Of a stretch of DNA of 64,000 nucleotides, positions 42,562 to 52,153 are shown piece after piece. The translations under genes were made by a program, and so were the position numbers. The notes beneath the pieces were generated by a model, which was given only the letters and a program-made list of their open reading frames with translations, searched no databases and was not told the origin of the DNA. Origin of the DNA: Pseudoneobacillus sp042683745 (GTDB lineage: Bacteria; Bacillota; Bacilli; Bacillales; Cytobacillaceae). The stretch is from NCBI RefSeq assembly GCF_042683745.1, contig NZ_JBHUJX010000036.1:124001-188000 (forward strand), read 5' to 3'. The stretch's first letter is position 1; every line of letters begins with the position of its first letter.

Positions 42562-42838
42562 TTGTGCTACCCTCCAAAAACAAGATGCGGAAGCGCCTTG
42601 ATCAGCCCCGACAAGCAAATGCTTCGCCACCCGGAAAGTCGTTCTTTGACTTTTTGGGTGGCGAACATTTGACCTCGAGGTCGACAAGAACGCGACGTCC
42701 TGTCGCATTGTCGACACTAGTACATCCTATACGTCGGGGCAGGACGCTTGCGCTGGATTAGAATGAACTAGTTCAGAATTGTTCATATTTTTTTAATGCC
42801 ACAAAGCAATTCCTGCCTTGTGGCTTTGCAAAAACTAT
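42562..42838. other. Gap between the tubulin-like gene and the 784-residue gene
   Basis: 277 bases. Repeat copy 7 occupies 42584-42762. Between it and the tubulin stop is a possible weak hairpin (CACAAAGCA/TGCCTTGTGGC, 42797-42825) that could stop leftward transcripts. If so, the 784-residue gene needs its own promoter or readthrough. Confidence 0.5.
42584..42762 (+). repeat. Dispersed stem-loop repeat, copy 7
   Basis: Starts GCGGAAGCGCC and AGCCCCGACAAG. The apical hairpin CTTCGCCACCCGGAAAGTC pairs with GACTTTTTGGGTGGCGAA around GTTCTTT. The GTCGACAAGAACGCGACG module and a GGACGCTTGCGCTGG end follow. It lies upstream of the 784-residue gene and makes its reading frame look longer than it is. 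Confidence 0.9.
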
Positions 42839-45800
42839 TTACTTTAACCCTCTAACAATACTGTTCACTTTAACCATGACTTCTTTATAAAATTCATACA
42901 TTTCTTCCCCATTCACGAAGTCATCACGGTCGTAATCAAGGGTTTCTTTTTCTTTTTGATACGTGGCTGCCATTTCTTCTAATGAAGCAATTAGTTCAGA
43001 CGCATCTTCCTTACTCGTGAGCTCATCACTTCTTTTATTCGCTTTTCTTACTAGAAGTGACATTTGCTTTCGATCTAAACTAGTGAAAACTCGATACACT
43101 TCGTAATCAACAAATTTAGAGGTTTTCATAATATTGACAAATGGATCCATCGGATCTTCATCTGGTTCTTTATCATACACATACAAAGCACCCTTCTTGC
43201 GAATCGTCTTCGTATATAATGCTTCAATAAACTGGTTAAGAAGCGTTTCCTTATCCTTTTGAGAGTCGATGTATTGTTCGATCTCTTTCATCATTTCTTC
43301 TACTTGACTGTATTTCAGCACTTCCGCTTTGATGCGCTCAATGAGCTTAGGAGAACGGATGAAGTTGTCCTTTGCCAGCTCCTCACTCGTACTTCCGAAA
43401 ATGTCGCTTACGCCATCTGATTCCATATTCCCATCAAACATTTCCTTCAACACTTGAAGACAGCGTTTTAAATCCCCAAGACTTGTTTTCTTCAAATCTG
43501 TCGGATCAACGTTATGATTGGCTAAAATAGTAGATAACGAGACTGATTTCGTAAACTTACATTGATATCTCGCCGTTGTATTACTGTCCGCATCCTTTTC
43601 AGCAATAATTCCAAACTCTTTTGCCCGATCAAATAGGGATCGTACATGATCATTGTATTTACGAATTCGATCATTCTCATACGTATCGCCCCATGATTTT
43701 TCTGGAATTGGCGATGGCAAATACGCCCAGTTTTCGCGATCCGTTTGAACAAGATGTCGACCAACACCCTCTTGATCAAGAATGGTTTTTTCATAAGCCT
43801 CTTCGTACACTTTAAGTGGCGAGTAAGCATAGAGTGGAACCCCATTTTTCGTGTTCAACCAGAAAATCCGGTTCTTTAACTCACTTTCCTTAATCGTAAA
43901 ATGGGAATGACTTAGAGCATGTCTTTGATAATTTTTAATCCCATTTAAAATATTTGGAGCTTTAATCGGAACAGAAACGAAGCCCCACTGTGGTAAATGA
44001 AGATTACCCGTACTGTTTTCAAGATGGAATACAGGTACTGCATCTTGGTCTAATCGAGCAGCAATTTTTCGCTCAATAATTTGATCAATCGACTCGTCTT
44101 CACCGTATTTCAGCCTTAGGAAATCTTCCATGGACTTCGTAATGATTTCGCCAAATTGATCAGTTAAGAAGGCTGATACCGTCCCAACAACATCGATTTC
44201 CGCTTCTTTTACCCAATTAGCGGATTTTTCGACAAGCATTTGCGACCAATGTTGGACAAGTAATTCTCCATCTTTGGAATCAAACATTCTTTCCACTTCT
44301 TTTGCTACATCTGGAACGCTGACTAAATGCCAATAATACGTCACATCATTCTCGCGTTTCACTTCTTCCCCATTCACGAGAATATCAGCATTTTTCTCGA
44401 AGATTCCTTTTAATGTTTCTAATATTTCACGATATACTTCATAGATTTTAGAATTCTCCGTATTTAATAGGTTCAATAAATCCTCATAGAATTCAATCAT
44501 CTCTTCAATTCTTGCTTTTTCAGCACGTACATAATACTCTTCAAGCTTTGCCTCGATAAAGGCATTCTTCTTTTTATCCTTTGAAATGAAGGCACTTCTC
44601 GCATCCTCTAAACGACTTGCTGCGGTTTCCTGCTCACTTTGAATTTCTCTTGGCAGTCGCTCTAATCGGTCTTGCAAGCTTTCAATATACACTTGTATTG
44701 TCTTTAATAGGCAGAATCCACCGTTCGAATAAATAAGTCTCGATGTATAAATCGGTCCTTTTTTCGGATGTAAGAATAATCGTTCCATTTGTTCACGAAA
44801 CTCTTGCACCATTTCTCCTGGAAGCTGCTTTTTGCATTTTCGATATTGATCCTTTGCCTTAGCAAGAAACTCCTTATCAAGCTCTTCATCAATATTGACA
44901 ACGGCTGTCTTAATGACATTGTTATAGGAAAAACGATCGCTATTTTCAAAGCCAGACAGTGGCTCTGGAACTCTTTCATTAAAACGCTGATGAACCGAAT
45001 CTGGATCGATTCGTAGCTTCTGCGCCAGCTGCTCGACATCACTTTGGGCAGGATTAGCTTCAAACATGCTATTCATTTTCTCAAATAGTTTATAACCAAT
45101 ATAGGTCGTCATTTCTTCAAGAGGAATCTCTGCAAGCGAAGCCCCAATAATATTGTAATGATAGTTGGCCGCATACAGCTTTTGCATTTGCGCAATATTT
45201 GTACGGATATTGCTTATATAATCATGAATCGCAAATTCTTCACCAGACTGCTTCTCTTCACTTGCCATAAAGTTGGTAATATTTTCGGCTGTTACATTCA
45301 TGCAATAATCATAGGCAGAATCAAGCAGTTTCCCCTCAAGATTGGTTGCCGAAATTAAGTGACATAAGTTAAATGGAGGCATTGGCGAATTCACCGTTAA
45401 GGCATTGCCGTACTTCATTTTGAACCGTTCATTTCTCTCGTCGACATTCATCCAATAATCAAGCTCTTTTAATGCTGCATAACCATTTTTTTGTATGTAC
45501 TCAACCGTATGGGAGCTAAGTCCCTTTTTTGATAAATTCACATCAGGGGTAAAAAGGTAGCCAAGCATACTGATTTTGTCGACGCCAGATGAACCGTATT
45601 TACGCTCAATAATCCCTCTAACAATATAGGAAATATCGAGGAAGCAGCCACTTCCTGTTCCGCCGGAAAGTCCAGTTAATATAAACACAAACAGACGTTT
45701 ATTCGTTCCTTCTAGTAGACTTTCAATTTTCTTCTCAATATTTTGAACAACCTGGTTAATTTTCGTAAATAATAATAATCTTCCTGCTTGTCGAACCCCG

Positions 45801-46228
45801 GAAGCACCATTAATACCGTCTGTTATTAATAGTTCAGGAGATAACCAGTCTGTATAATGGGATTCTAAAATACTACGATTTTGTAGAATTCCACCAATCT
45901 CAGGATTGGATAGAAGCACGAATTCTTTTATTGGATCTAAACCAATCCCTTTATATCGTTTGTTTCGATCATGCTCATTTGTTTCAAAGGCTAAATACTC
46001 GACATTTTTAGGTTTTTCTCGCTTTTTCTTCGTTAACGGATCTTGTGGCAGCTTGAAGCGACGATTGATTTGGTGCTTTAGACGTAAGAGTGCATCAATC
46101 CCTGTTCCTCCTAGCCCGATGACGAGCATCGGATTATCAATCGTATCCACGCGAATTTTCTCTGAAATAATTCCTCCACCTAAGGAAACGTCTAACTGTT
46201 GAATATGCTCTTTCACCGTTGCTTTCAT
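42839..46228 (-). CDS. Tubulin/FtsZ-like protein (Tubulin_2 type)
   Basis: An 1129-residue protein. The N-terminal GTPase domain has GLGGTGIDALLRL (38-50) and the tubulin signature loop GLSGGTGSGCFLD (186-198), equivalent to GGGTGTG of FtsZ. The remaining two thirds is long, helical and charged, with coiled-coil stretches around 500-620 and near the end. Such FtsZ-like proteins have been predicted to remodel membranes together with vWA partners. GTP-driven assembly is inferred. It follows the secreted vWA gene by 16 bases. Confidence 0.85.
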   Translation of the reverse strand: MKATVKEHIQQLDVSLGGGIISEKIRVDTIDNPMLVIGLGGTGIDALLRLKHQINRRFKLPQDPLTKKKREKPKNVEYLAFETNEHDRNKRYKGIGLDPIKEFVLLSNPEIGGILQNRSILESHYTDWLSPELLITDGINGASGVRQAGRLLLFTKINQVVQNIEKKIESLLEGTNKRLFVFILTGLSGGTGSGCFLDISYIVRGIIERKYGSSGVDKISMLGYLFTPDVNLSKKGLSSHTVEYIQKNGYAALKELDYWMNVDERNERFKMKYGNALTVNSPMPPFNLCHLISATNLEGKLLDSAYDYCMNVTAENITNFMASEEKQSGEEFAIHDYISNIRTNIAQMQKLYAANYHYNIIGASLAEIPLEEMTTYIGYKLFEKMNSMFEANPAQSDVEQLAQKLRIDPDSVHQRFNERVPEPLSGFENSDRFSYNNVIKTAVVNIDEELDKEFLAKAKDQYRKCKKQLPGEMVQEFREQMERLFLHPKKGPIYTSRLIYSNGGFCLLKTIQVYIESLQDRLERLPREIQSEQETAASRLEDARSAFISKDKKKNAFIEAKLEEYYVRAEKARIEEMIEFYEDLLNLLNTENSKIYEVYREILETLKGIFEKNADILVNGEEVKRENDVTYYWHLVSVPDVAKEVERMFDSKDGELLVQHWSQMLVEKSANWVKEAEIDVVGTVSAFLTDQFGEIITKSMEDFLRLKYGEDESIDQIIERKIAARLDQDAVPVFHLENSTGNLHLPQWGFVSVPIKAPNILNGIKNYQRHALSHSHFTIKESELKNRIFWLNTKNGVPLYAYSPLKVYEEAYEKTILDQEGVGRHLVQTDRENWAYLPSPIPEKSWGDTYENDRIRKYNDHVRSLFDRAKEFGIIAEKDADSNTTARYQCKFTKSVSLSTILANHNVDPTDLKKTSLGDLKRCLQVLKEMFDGNMESDGVSDIFGSTSEELAKDNFIRSPKLIERIKAEVLKYSQVEEMMKEIEQYIDSQKDKETLLNQFIEALYTKTIRKKGALYVYDKEPDEDPMDPFVNIMKTSKFVDYEVYRVFTSLDRKQMSLLVRKANKRSDELTSKEDASELIASLEEMAATYQKEKETLDYDRDDFVNGEEMYEFYKEVMVKVNSIVRGLK

Positions 46229-46244
46229 AATCTAAATTTCCTCC

Positions 46245-48002
46245 CTAGCTGATATATTCGATATATATAGATTTATTCACTTGTTTAAGAACAATTCGTA
46301 ACCGATCATTTCGTTTTACTTCAAGTCCTTTGCTTGCATCCATCGCTCGACCGCTTTTTTCAATCGTACAATTTGATTCATTCAATAGAATTAACGCATC
46401 CCCGCGGCCTGGTTTGATGATAAGCTGATTGGTCTCGCTAAATTCTGGGGCAAGTGAAAGCAGTTGATGAACCCTCACCTTACCTTTAAATGAATTGAGC
46501 TTTTTATATTGTGGATTGGAGCGTTCACCTGTATCCTCATCCTTGATCTCAATGACCATTTGACCACTAAAGCCACGATTCGCCTGTTTCACTTTGGATA
46601 GGACGAACAGGATCATCCCAGCGAGTAGAAGTAGACCTAGTACACTCAGAACAACAATAGTCCATGGAAATGCTTTTTCAGGATCTGATTTTGTTTTGTT
46701 CACTTTAGAGATGACAGTCTGTAATTTTATTTGAACCTTTTCAGTTTCACGATAAAAGCTATTATCCTCTGCCTTCGCTTGAATTTCGTAGGTCTGGGAC
46801 TTTCCGAGTGTGAATTGGCCAGTAAACCCATTGTCTCCAGGAGTTAGTTTAATTTCCTCGCTACTTCCTTTATCTATGTCCTTCACTAATAAAGTCGAAC
46901 CAATTGATTGATATAGCTCTTTACTGTTCACCCGATGACCATTATCATCGAAAAAAGCTTCAATCTTGACTGTGTCACCTGATTTGTAGCCTGTATTCGG
47001 TAGACTTGCCAGTTTTAACTGAAGATCATAGTTAAAAACTAGATTAATATCAATTTTGTCCTCTTTTACTCCCTTTACCTTCAAAGTCCATTCCCCTTGA
47101 ATGGGATTGATCAGTTTTAACATGGAGTAAGATTTAGATTTTGAGTACATAATTTTATCTGATGGGATGGTTTGTTCCTTCCCTGTAGGATCAATAAGCT
47201 TTACATCCACTGGTTTACTCGAAATCATCGAAATATTAGCTTCCAACACATTTTCATTTGGAATATCAATTTTTATATCCTGATAGTTCCCATTTGCGAC
47301 TAAAGAATCGATCGGGATCACTTTTAATTTCAAATGGTCAGCGAAAATGGAGCTTAAGATTTCCGGAAGACGATCCGCTGTACTCGTTTCGAAAAATTTA
47401 CCATTCGTGTCAGCGGCAATATTTTTCAATATTTCTTTATTTAGTTTTCCGTCCGCATTTAGTCCGATCGTATAAATCGGGTAGCCATTCGCTTTTGCAG
47501 AGCTTATAGCTTCCTTAAGATCTGTGTTCGACTCCTTCGCCGTTCTTTTTTTCAAATCATTATTCCCATCTGCGAGTAGGACAATGAGTGGAAAGTAATC
47601 TTCTTCATGACCAGCGTCCAAAATTCTGACGGCTTCTTTTACACCAACAGATATATCGGTATAAGGATAACGTCCTAATGAATCAACAAAGTCCTTTAAA
47701 TCCTTCTTATCTTGTGTGGTACGCATTTTCACAAGCGCTTTTTCACGTATGACCTCATCGGTATAAGCAACCACTCCAATTTTGTCGCCTTGTAAAGAGG
47801 CCATATCAATAAACATCTTCATCGCTTCATTACTTACTTTATTTTTGTCGCTATCCTTCATCGAATTACTTACATCGACCACTAGTACCCCTTCAATTCT
47901 AGATGCTGAGTTTCCTTGTTTAGAAGTTTCCGCCAAAGCATATGTAAAGGAGCCATATATTAAAAATAAGGCAAATAAGCCACTAACTATTTTCTTAAAC
48001 AT
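46245..48002 (-). CDS. Secreted, membrane-anchored vWA-domain protein
   Basis: A 585-residue protein and first gene of the leftward arm. Signal peptide to about residue 25 (LFLIYGSFTYALA). vWA domain about 35-220 with metal site DVSNSM (43-48) and LLADGNNDL. One to two beta-sandwich domains follow. A helix at about 446-470 precedes a cytoplasmic beta-rich domain of about 110 residues with an FHA-like feel (NQLIIKPGRGDALILLN). The topology makes it a candidate surface sensor or anchor for the tubulin-like protein encoded next. Confidence 0.8.
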   Translation of the reverse strand: MFKKIVSGLFALFLIYGSFTYALAETSKQGNSASRIEGVLVVDVSNSMKDSDKNKVSNEAMKMFIDMASLQGDKIGVVAYTDEVIREKALVKMRTTQDKKDLKDFVDSLGRYPYTDISVGVKEAVRILDAGHEEDYFPLIVLLADGNNDLKKRTAKESNTDLKEAISSAKANGYPIYTIGLNADGKLNKEILKNIAADTNGKFFETSTADRLPEILSSIFADHLKLKVIPIDSLVANGNYQDIKIDIPNENVLEANISMISSKPVDVKLIDPTGKEQTIPSDKIMYSKSKSYSMLKLINPIQGEWTLKVKGVKEDKIDINLVFNYDLQLKLASLPNTGYKSGDTVKIEAFFDDNGHRVNSKELYQSIGSTLLVKDIDKGSSEEIKLTPGDNGFTGQFTLGKSQTYEIQAKAEDNSFYRETEKVQIKLQTVISKVNKTKSDPEKAFPWTIVVLSVLGLLLLAGMILFVLSKVKQANRGFSGQMVIEIKDEDTGERSNPQYKKLNSFKGKVRVHQLLSLAPEFSETNQLIIKPGRGDALILLNESNCTIEKSGRAMDASKGLEVKRNDRLRIVLKQVNKSIYIEYIS

Positions 48003-48151
48003 CTTTTGCCATCCTCCAAAGTCTGATTAACATTTTTTTATTGTATGGTATCGGTACCTATTTCTTCCTATAATGATATATGTCTATTATAGTAGAAAAT
48101 GGGAACAAAATGAAATTCTAGCTAAAGAGATCATAAAAGGGAGAAAAAAAT
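48003..48151. promoter_or_regulatory. Divergent promoter region of the tubulin locus
   Basis: 149 bases separate the two arms. TATAAT (48069-48074) and TATTAT (48085-48090) are candidate rightward -10 elements without good -35 partners, and GGTA-TCGG-TACC (48048-48059) is a short palindrome. Shared control of both arms from here is likely, but no site can be assigned firmly. Confidence 0.35.
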
Positions 48152-48301
48152 ATGTACGGGATTATTTTTACAACTATTCTTGTTATTATCTTAATCTGGA
48201 ATGCAATTAAATTATTCAATAATAAAAGAAAGATGGCTAGTTTTGAAGAGATCGATGAATATTTACTAGATATCTTAAATGAAGGTGATCACCTTGAGTA
48301 A
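48152..48301 (+). CDS. 49-residue membrane microprotein
   Basis: One helix fills residues 3-20 (GIIFTTILVIILIWNAIKL) followed by a basic stretch NNKRKM and an acidic amphipathic tail (FEEIDEYLLDILNEGDHLE). AAAGGGAG lies 7-8 bases before the ATG. Its stop codon overlaps the TTG start of the next gene by eight bases, which supports that it is translated. It heads the rightward arm. No family is recognised. Confidence 0.7.
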   Translation: MYGIIFTTILVIILIWNAIKLFNNKRKMASFEEIDEYLLDILNEGDHLE

Positions 48302-49223
48302 ACAAGCTGTTCAGCTATCGAAGAAAAAGAGAACTAAATACCGGTTCCAAAAGATAAAAATGTGTAAAAAGTGTAATCGCTACTCTGTTTTAAAGGACGA
48401 TTGCTGCCCTACGTGCGGGTCAAGCTTTTTACCGATTGAATCCATTGCAAAGTCAATGTTTAAAAACAAAGTATTGACCGACGCCATCTCCCTATTGATC
48501 TTTGTTTGCCTTGGGATTATCTTTGCTCCAACGTTGAAAACCTTATATTTCTCCTTATTTGCCGGTATTCTATTTTGTATTGGCTATGTTGTGATGAATA
48601 CAATTTTCATTAAAAGCGAGTACTACTTCCAGCTTAAAAAGCTGATTCATTTGGATATTTTAAAAATGAAACAAGGCATCTATGAGGATAGTGAGCTAGC
48701 AAAGAAGGATATAAAGGAAGCCCGAGCTGTTCATGCTTATGAAAAATTACGAGAAATTGGTGATTTTATCATCAATAATGAAATGAAAATACGAAGAATT
48801 ATGGTGTTAAATGACTTGGTTCTGAGAAAGGATATGGAGCTTGAGCTAGATACCCTTGTCCCTACTAGCTATGATAAAGATTTTGTCAAATATACATTAG
48901 ACGTCATGAAGGTGAATCGTTCGCTCGTCACAAAGAAGGTCATCTCCTACTTTGTCCTTCATCGAAATCAGATTTCTGCGGATTTTGGAAATGAAGCATT
49001 AATCTCCATGGCTGGGAATGCTACACGGATGAAGTTGTACATTCTCGAATTTTCGAGTTTCATCGAAGAATACATTGAATATTTCCCTAAAGATCGCCTA
49101 ATCAAGCTTTGTCGTATTCTTACTTCAAATCCGACGGAGGGTTGGGAGAGCCTTTACCAAAAAACACGAGATTTAGTAAAAAGGAAATATGATTTTGACC
49201 CAGACTTCCATCGTTTTTTCTAG
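48294..49223 (+). CDS. Zinc-ribbon membrane protein of the tubulin locus
   Basis: A 309-residue protein from the TTG at 48294, which has AAGGTGA five bases upstream (the ATG at 48279 is too close to that site). A basic start leads to CKKC (24-27) and CPTC (38-41), a zinc ribbon. Two helices lie at about 62-80 and 85-106, followed by a helical cytoplasmic region of about 200 residues. I recognise no family for the last part. It overlaps the microprotein before it and is followed by the 591-residue gene after 15 bases. Confidence 0.7.
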   Translation: MSKQAVQLSKKKRTKYRFQKIKMCKKCNRYSVLKDDCCPTCGSSFLPIESIAKSMFKNKVLTDAISLLIFVCLGIIFAPTLKTLYFSLFAGILFCIGYVVMNTIFIKSEYYFQLKKLIHLDILKMKQGIYEDSELAKKDIKEARAVHAYEKLREIGDFIINNEMKIRRIMVLNDLVLRKDMELELDTLVPTSYDKDFVKYTLDVMKVNRSLVTKKVISYFVLHRNQISADFGNEALISMAGNATRMKLYILEFSSFIEEYIEYFPKDRLIKLCRILTSNPTEGWESLYQKTRDLVKRKYDFDPDFHRFF

Positions 49224-49238
49224 AAAGGATTCATATTT

Positions 49239-51014
49239 ATGCTGAAACTCACTGCTTATAAAAAAATAAGCCTATCCAGAAACATCTTAATCTTGATTCT
49301 AACAATCTGCCTCATTGGCGTTGGATTAAAAATAACCTTTGCCCATCAAAAGATTTCCATCTATAAAGAAGCTGTTCGGCTTTTTAACTCAGGTGAATTG
49401 ATTTCTGCTGAAGAACGCTATCGCAAGGCAAGAATGAACCCTTTTGTTATTGACCACAATAAAGAAATCGATCAAAGACTAAGTGTTCTTTCTCCTATAA
49501 GAGAGTCGATGCTTCATTTAGATATGGAAGCGAAGGAGGCTAACAAAGAAAGCAATCTTCCTAGCTTAGTAGAAATATATAATGAATATCAGAGCCGAAA
49601 ACAGGAATGGCAAAGAGCTACAAATATCCATCAGGATATGTTTCATGAGATGGCGACTAAAACAAAGATAGAAAAAGACTTACAGAAGTATTTTAAAAGC
49701 TTTAACAGCCATTTACATGCTTCCTTACAGGAATCAAAGAATCAAACCAATCAACAGGAAACCATTTTTGGCGATCTCTCTTTAATTCCTGCAGAATATT
49801 ATGGTGGAGAAAAACAAAAAACAGCGGAGATTCATCATGCTTTTATTACCTATTTTCAAAAGAATTTGGACGAGATGATGAACGGAAAATCGTTCGTCGC
49901 AACAACGAAAGAAGGTAAAAGGCAATTTCAATTTTTAAAGAAGTTTTCCATAAATACAGATTGGCTACAAAAAATACTCAAGCCATACTTATTTAGTGAA
50001 ATTCAGAAAACGTTTACTTCAGAGCAATATGAATTATTTATTAAGCAGGCAGTTGCGGTTAAAACTCTTGAATCTTATTTGAAGGAAGCAGAAGTATTTT
50101 CCTATATCGACAGAAGTGTGGATAAATTATACAACAAAGCTTCAAGAATGGTCTCCGAAAGCCAATTCGAAGAGGCCATACATTTGTACGAGGCTATCGA
50201 TCCTTTAGAAGATACATCAGAGCTTGTCGCAAGTGTGGAACAAGAATGGGATTTACATGAACCGCTCCGTGTTTTACAACGCCAGAGCCCTGGAACTAAT
50301 TTTCAGAATCATGTAAGTGGACGGAATAATTGGGGTGCAGATAGTTTTATTGCTGCCATTTCAGCAGACGGAATAATGTACTTTGGTAAGCAAAATCGAG
50401 GCGAGGAAATGCTTGTTACTTCTACGACAATTGGAGATACAACATCCGTAAAACATATTCAGTTCTATAACGAGTTAAGCAATAACGGCAATCCCGTCAT
50501 ATATTTTGAAAGTGACTCCCAGTCTAGAAAGCATTATTATCAGGCATATGAGGTTTCCGATTCATCACTGATAAAAATTCTCGATATAGAGGCCGATGGA
50601 CTAACTATGGAATCTGATCACTTATTGCTTATCGATAATCCAGTTGGGGAAGGTGAAGGAGAGCTTGCATATTTCGAGCCTACCTATGATGGAGTATACG
50701 CTTTTAGTAGTGTACAAGTCGATTACGTGGATATTAATGTTGCTGACATTCAAAGCTATACAGGAGAAAAGGTTCGTTTTAATGCTTATATCGAATCTGC
50801 CGAGCCTGGTTGGGCATGGGTCGTCCTTTCGCAGGAATATAATAGCTTAACAAATGAATACGATACGGAATACCTATTATTACGGGGCCAATTCGAGTTT
50901 GAAAACGGTCGTTCTTACACGATTATTGGTACATACAACGGCGAGGAGACAATCACCTTCAGCGACGAAAGTAGTTCAAATGTCCCAGTAGTAGATGTCA
51001 TTGAATACGAGTAA
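49239..51014 (+). CDS. Exported membrane-anchored protein of the tubulin locus
   Basis: A 591-residue protein with an N-terminal anchor helix (about 14-36). Residues about 40-340 are helical with TPR-like stretches (YKEAVRLFNSGELISAEERY and SESQFEEAIHLYEAI). Residues about 345-591 are beta-rich; the end has an OB-like strand pattern (LRGQFEFENGRSYTIIGTYN). It is likely outside the cell. No family is recognised. A strong terminator follows directly, closing the rightward arm. Confidence 0.65.
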   Translation: MLKLTAYKKISLSRNILILILTICLIGVGLKITFAHQKISIYKEAVRLFNSGELISAEERYRKARMNPFVIDHNKEIDQRLSVLSPIRESMLHLDMEAKEANKESNLPSLVEIYNEYQSRKQEWQRATNIHQDMFHEMATKTKIEKDLQKYFKSFNSHLHASLQESKNQTNQQETIFGDLSLIPAEYYGGEKQKTAEIHHAFITYFQKNLDEMMNGKSFVATTKEGKRQFQFLKKFSINTDWLQKILKPYLFSEIQKTFTSEQYELFIKQAVAVKTLESYLKEAEVFSYIDRSVDKLYNKASRMVSESQFEEAIHLYEAIDPLEDTSELVASVEQEWDLHEPLRVLQRQSPGTNFQNHVSGRNNWGADSFIAAISADGIMYFGKQNRGEEMLVTSTTIGDTTSVKHIQFYNELSNNGNPVIYFESDSQSRKHYYQAYEVSDSSLIKILDIEADGLTMESDHLLLIDNPVGEGEGELAYFEPTYDGVYAFSSVQVDYVDINVADIQSYTGEKVRFNAYIESAEPGWAWVVLSQEYNSLTNEYDTEYLLLRGQFEFENGRSYTIIGTYNGEETITFSDESSSNVPVVDVIEYE

Positions 51015-51048
51015 AGAAGATCCTTGGCAGATGCCAAGGATCTTCTTT
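51013..51048. terminator. Strong bidirectional terminator
   Basis: AAAGAAGATCCTTGGC (51013-51028) pairs perfectly over 16 bp with 51033-51048 around a 4-base loop. It overlaps the stop codons of both converging genes. Confidence 0.92.
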
Positions 51049-51905
51049 CATTCCATTGCTTCCATTATTGCTTTACCTACGCCACTTTCCTCATTGCTTG
51101 CGGTAACAAAATGACAAAGAGCTTTAATTTCATCGACTGCATTTCCCATCGCGACCGCACGACCCACTCTTTGGAACATGGACACATCATTATAATTATC
51201 ACCAATCGCCATCGTTTCCTCTAACGAAATCCCTCTCTCCTTTACAAACTGAGAGAGCGCTACACCCTTTTGAGCTTGGATACTTGTCACTTCTAAATTT
51301 CCCCTTGCAGATGAGCTGATGGCGATATTTTGGAATGCTTCAAGTACCTTGCCACCAGCAGCTAATTTTTCCTCTTCAAATGAAAAAACGAGTAACTTAA
51401 GAATTTTATGCTCCTCATTTTGAAAAAGAACATCGTAATCTTCCACGACATGGACATGACCCTCTTCAAATCTCTCCATCGAGGCTTTCATAATAAAGTC
51501 CCTATCGGCACTAGGATTAATACTTAAAAAGATATCAACAATGAGAGAAAGTCCTTTTTCGCGATTATTCGTATACGTCCCTTTGCTTGTATATACCTCA
51601 AAATAAAGATCTAATTCATGTAGACCTTTTGCTATTTCGATTGCTTCTCGTTTTTCAATCGGATTTTCGCCAATTAATTTCCCTTCTTTTGTTCGAATTT
51701 CCGCTCCGTTCACAAGGATCATTGGACATTCTAGTTCAGCATCCTTCAAAATAAAGCTTGCTTCCTCGTAAGACCGTCCCGTCGCAACAACTACTTCAAT
51801 TCCCTTCGACTGCGCTGCTAAAATCGCTTCTTTATTTTCCTGGCTGATAATATGAGCACCTGATACCAGTGTTCCGTCCATATCTGTTGCAATACATTTA
51901 ATCAT
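51048..51905 (-). CDS. Cof-type HAD phosphatase
   Basis: A 285-residue sugar-phosphate or nucleotide phosphatase of HAD subclass IIB. Motif I DMDGTLVS (8-15), motif II VVATGRSYEEA, motif III lysine region, and motif IV GDNYNDVSMFQ are all present. The ATG at 51905 after GGAGTGTG is preferred over 51920. The substrate is not predictable. It stands alone between terminators. Confidence 0.9.
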   Translation of the reverse strand: MIKCIATDMDGTLVSGAHIISQENKEAILAAQSKGIEVVVATGRSYEEASFILKDAELECPMILVNGAEIRTKEGKLIGENPIEKREAIEIAKGLHELDLYFEVYTSKGTYTNNREKGLSLIVDIFLSINPSADRDFIMKASMERFEEGHVHVVEDYDVLFQNEEHKILKLLVFSFEEEKLAAGGKVLEAFQNIAISSSARGNLEVTSIQAQKGVALSQFVKERGISLEETMAIGDNYNDVSMFQRVGRAVAMGNAVDEIKALCHFVTASNEESGVGKAIMEAME

Positions 51906-52153
51906 GCTGTCACACTCCATATAATGGTATTTACAAGTGTACTTGAATTAGTTTATCACGGAACTCACTTTTTTACTTATTGCAGTTTCACCAAACCCCT
52001 TCTTAATAAAATTCTTTGCATTGGGTGCTGGTTAGTGTAGCGAGAAACAGGTATTTTAGGTATTTAGTCGAATTAATTTTATTAATCGAATTACTCTTCA
52101 TTTTATGGAATTTTTAGATGTTAAAGACCTTGTAACAAATGGGGGAATTACTC

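Noticed and set aside
42562..42717. N-terminal extension of the 784-residue protein (52 codons)
   Set aside because: It lies entirely in repeat copy 7 and its flank; GGAGGG stands right before the ATG at 42561.
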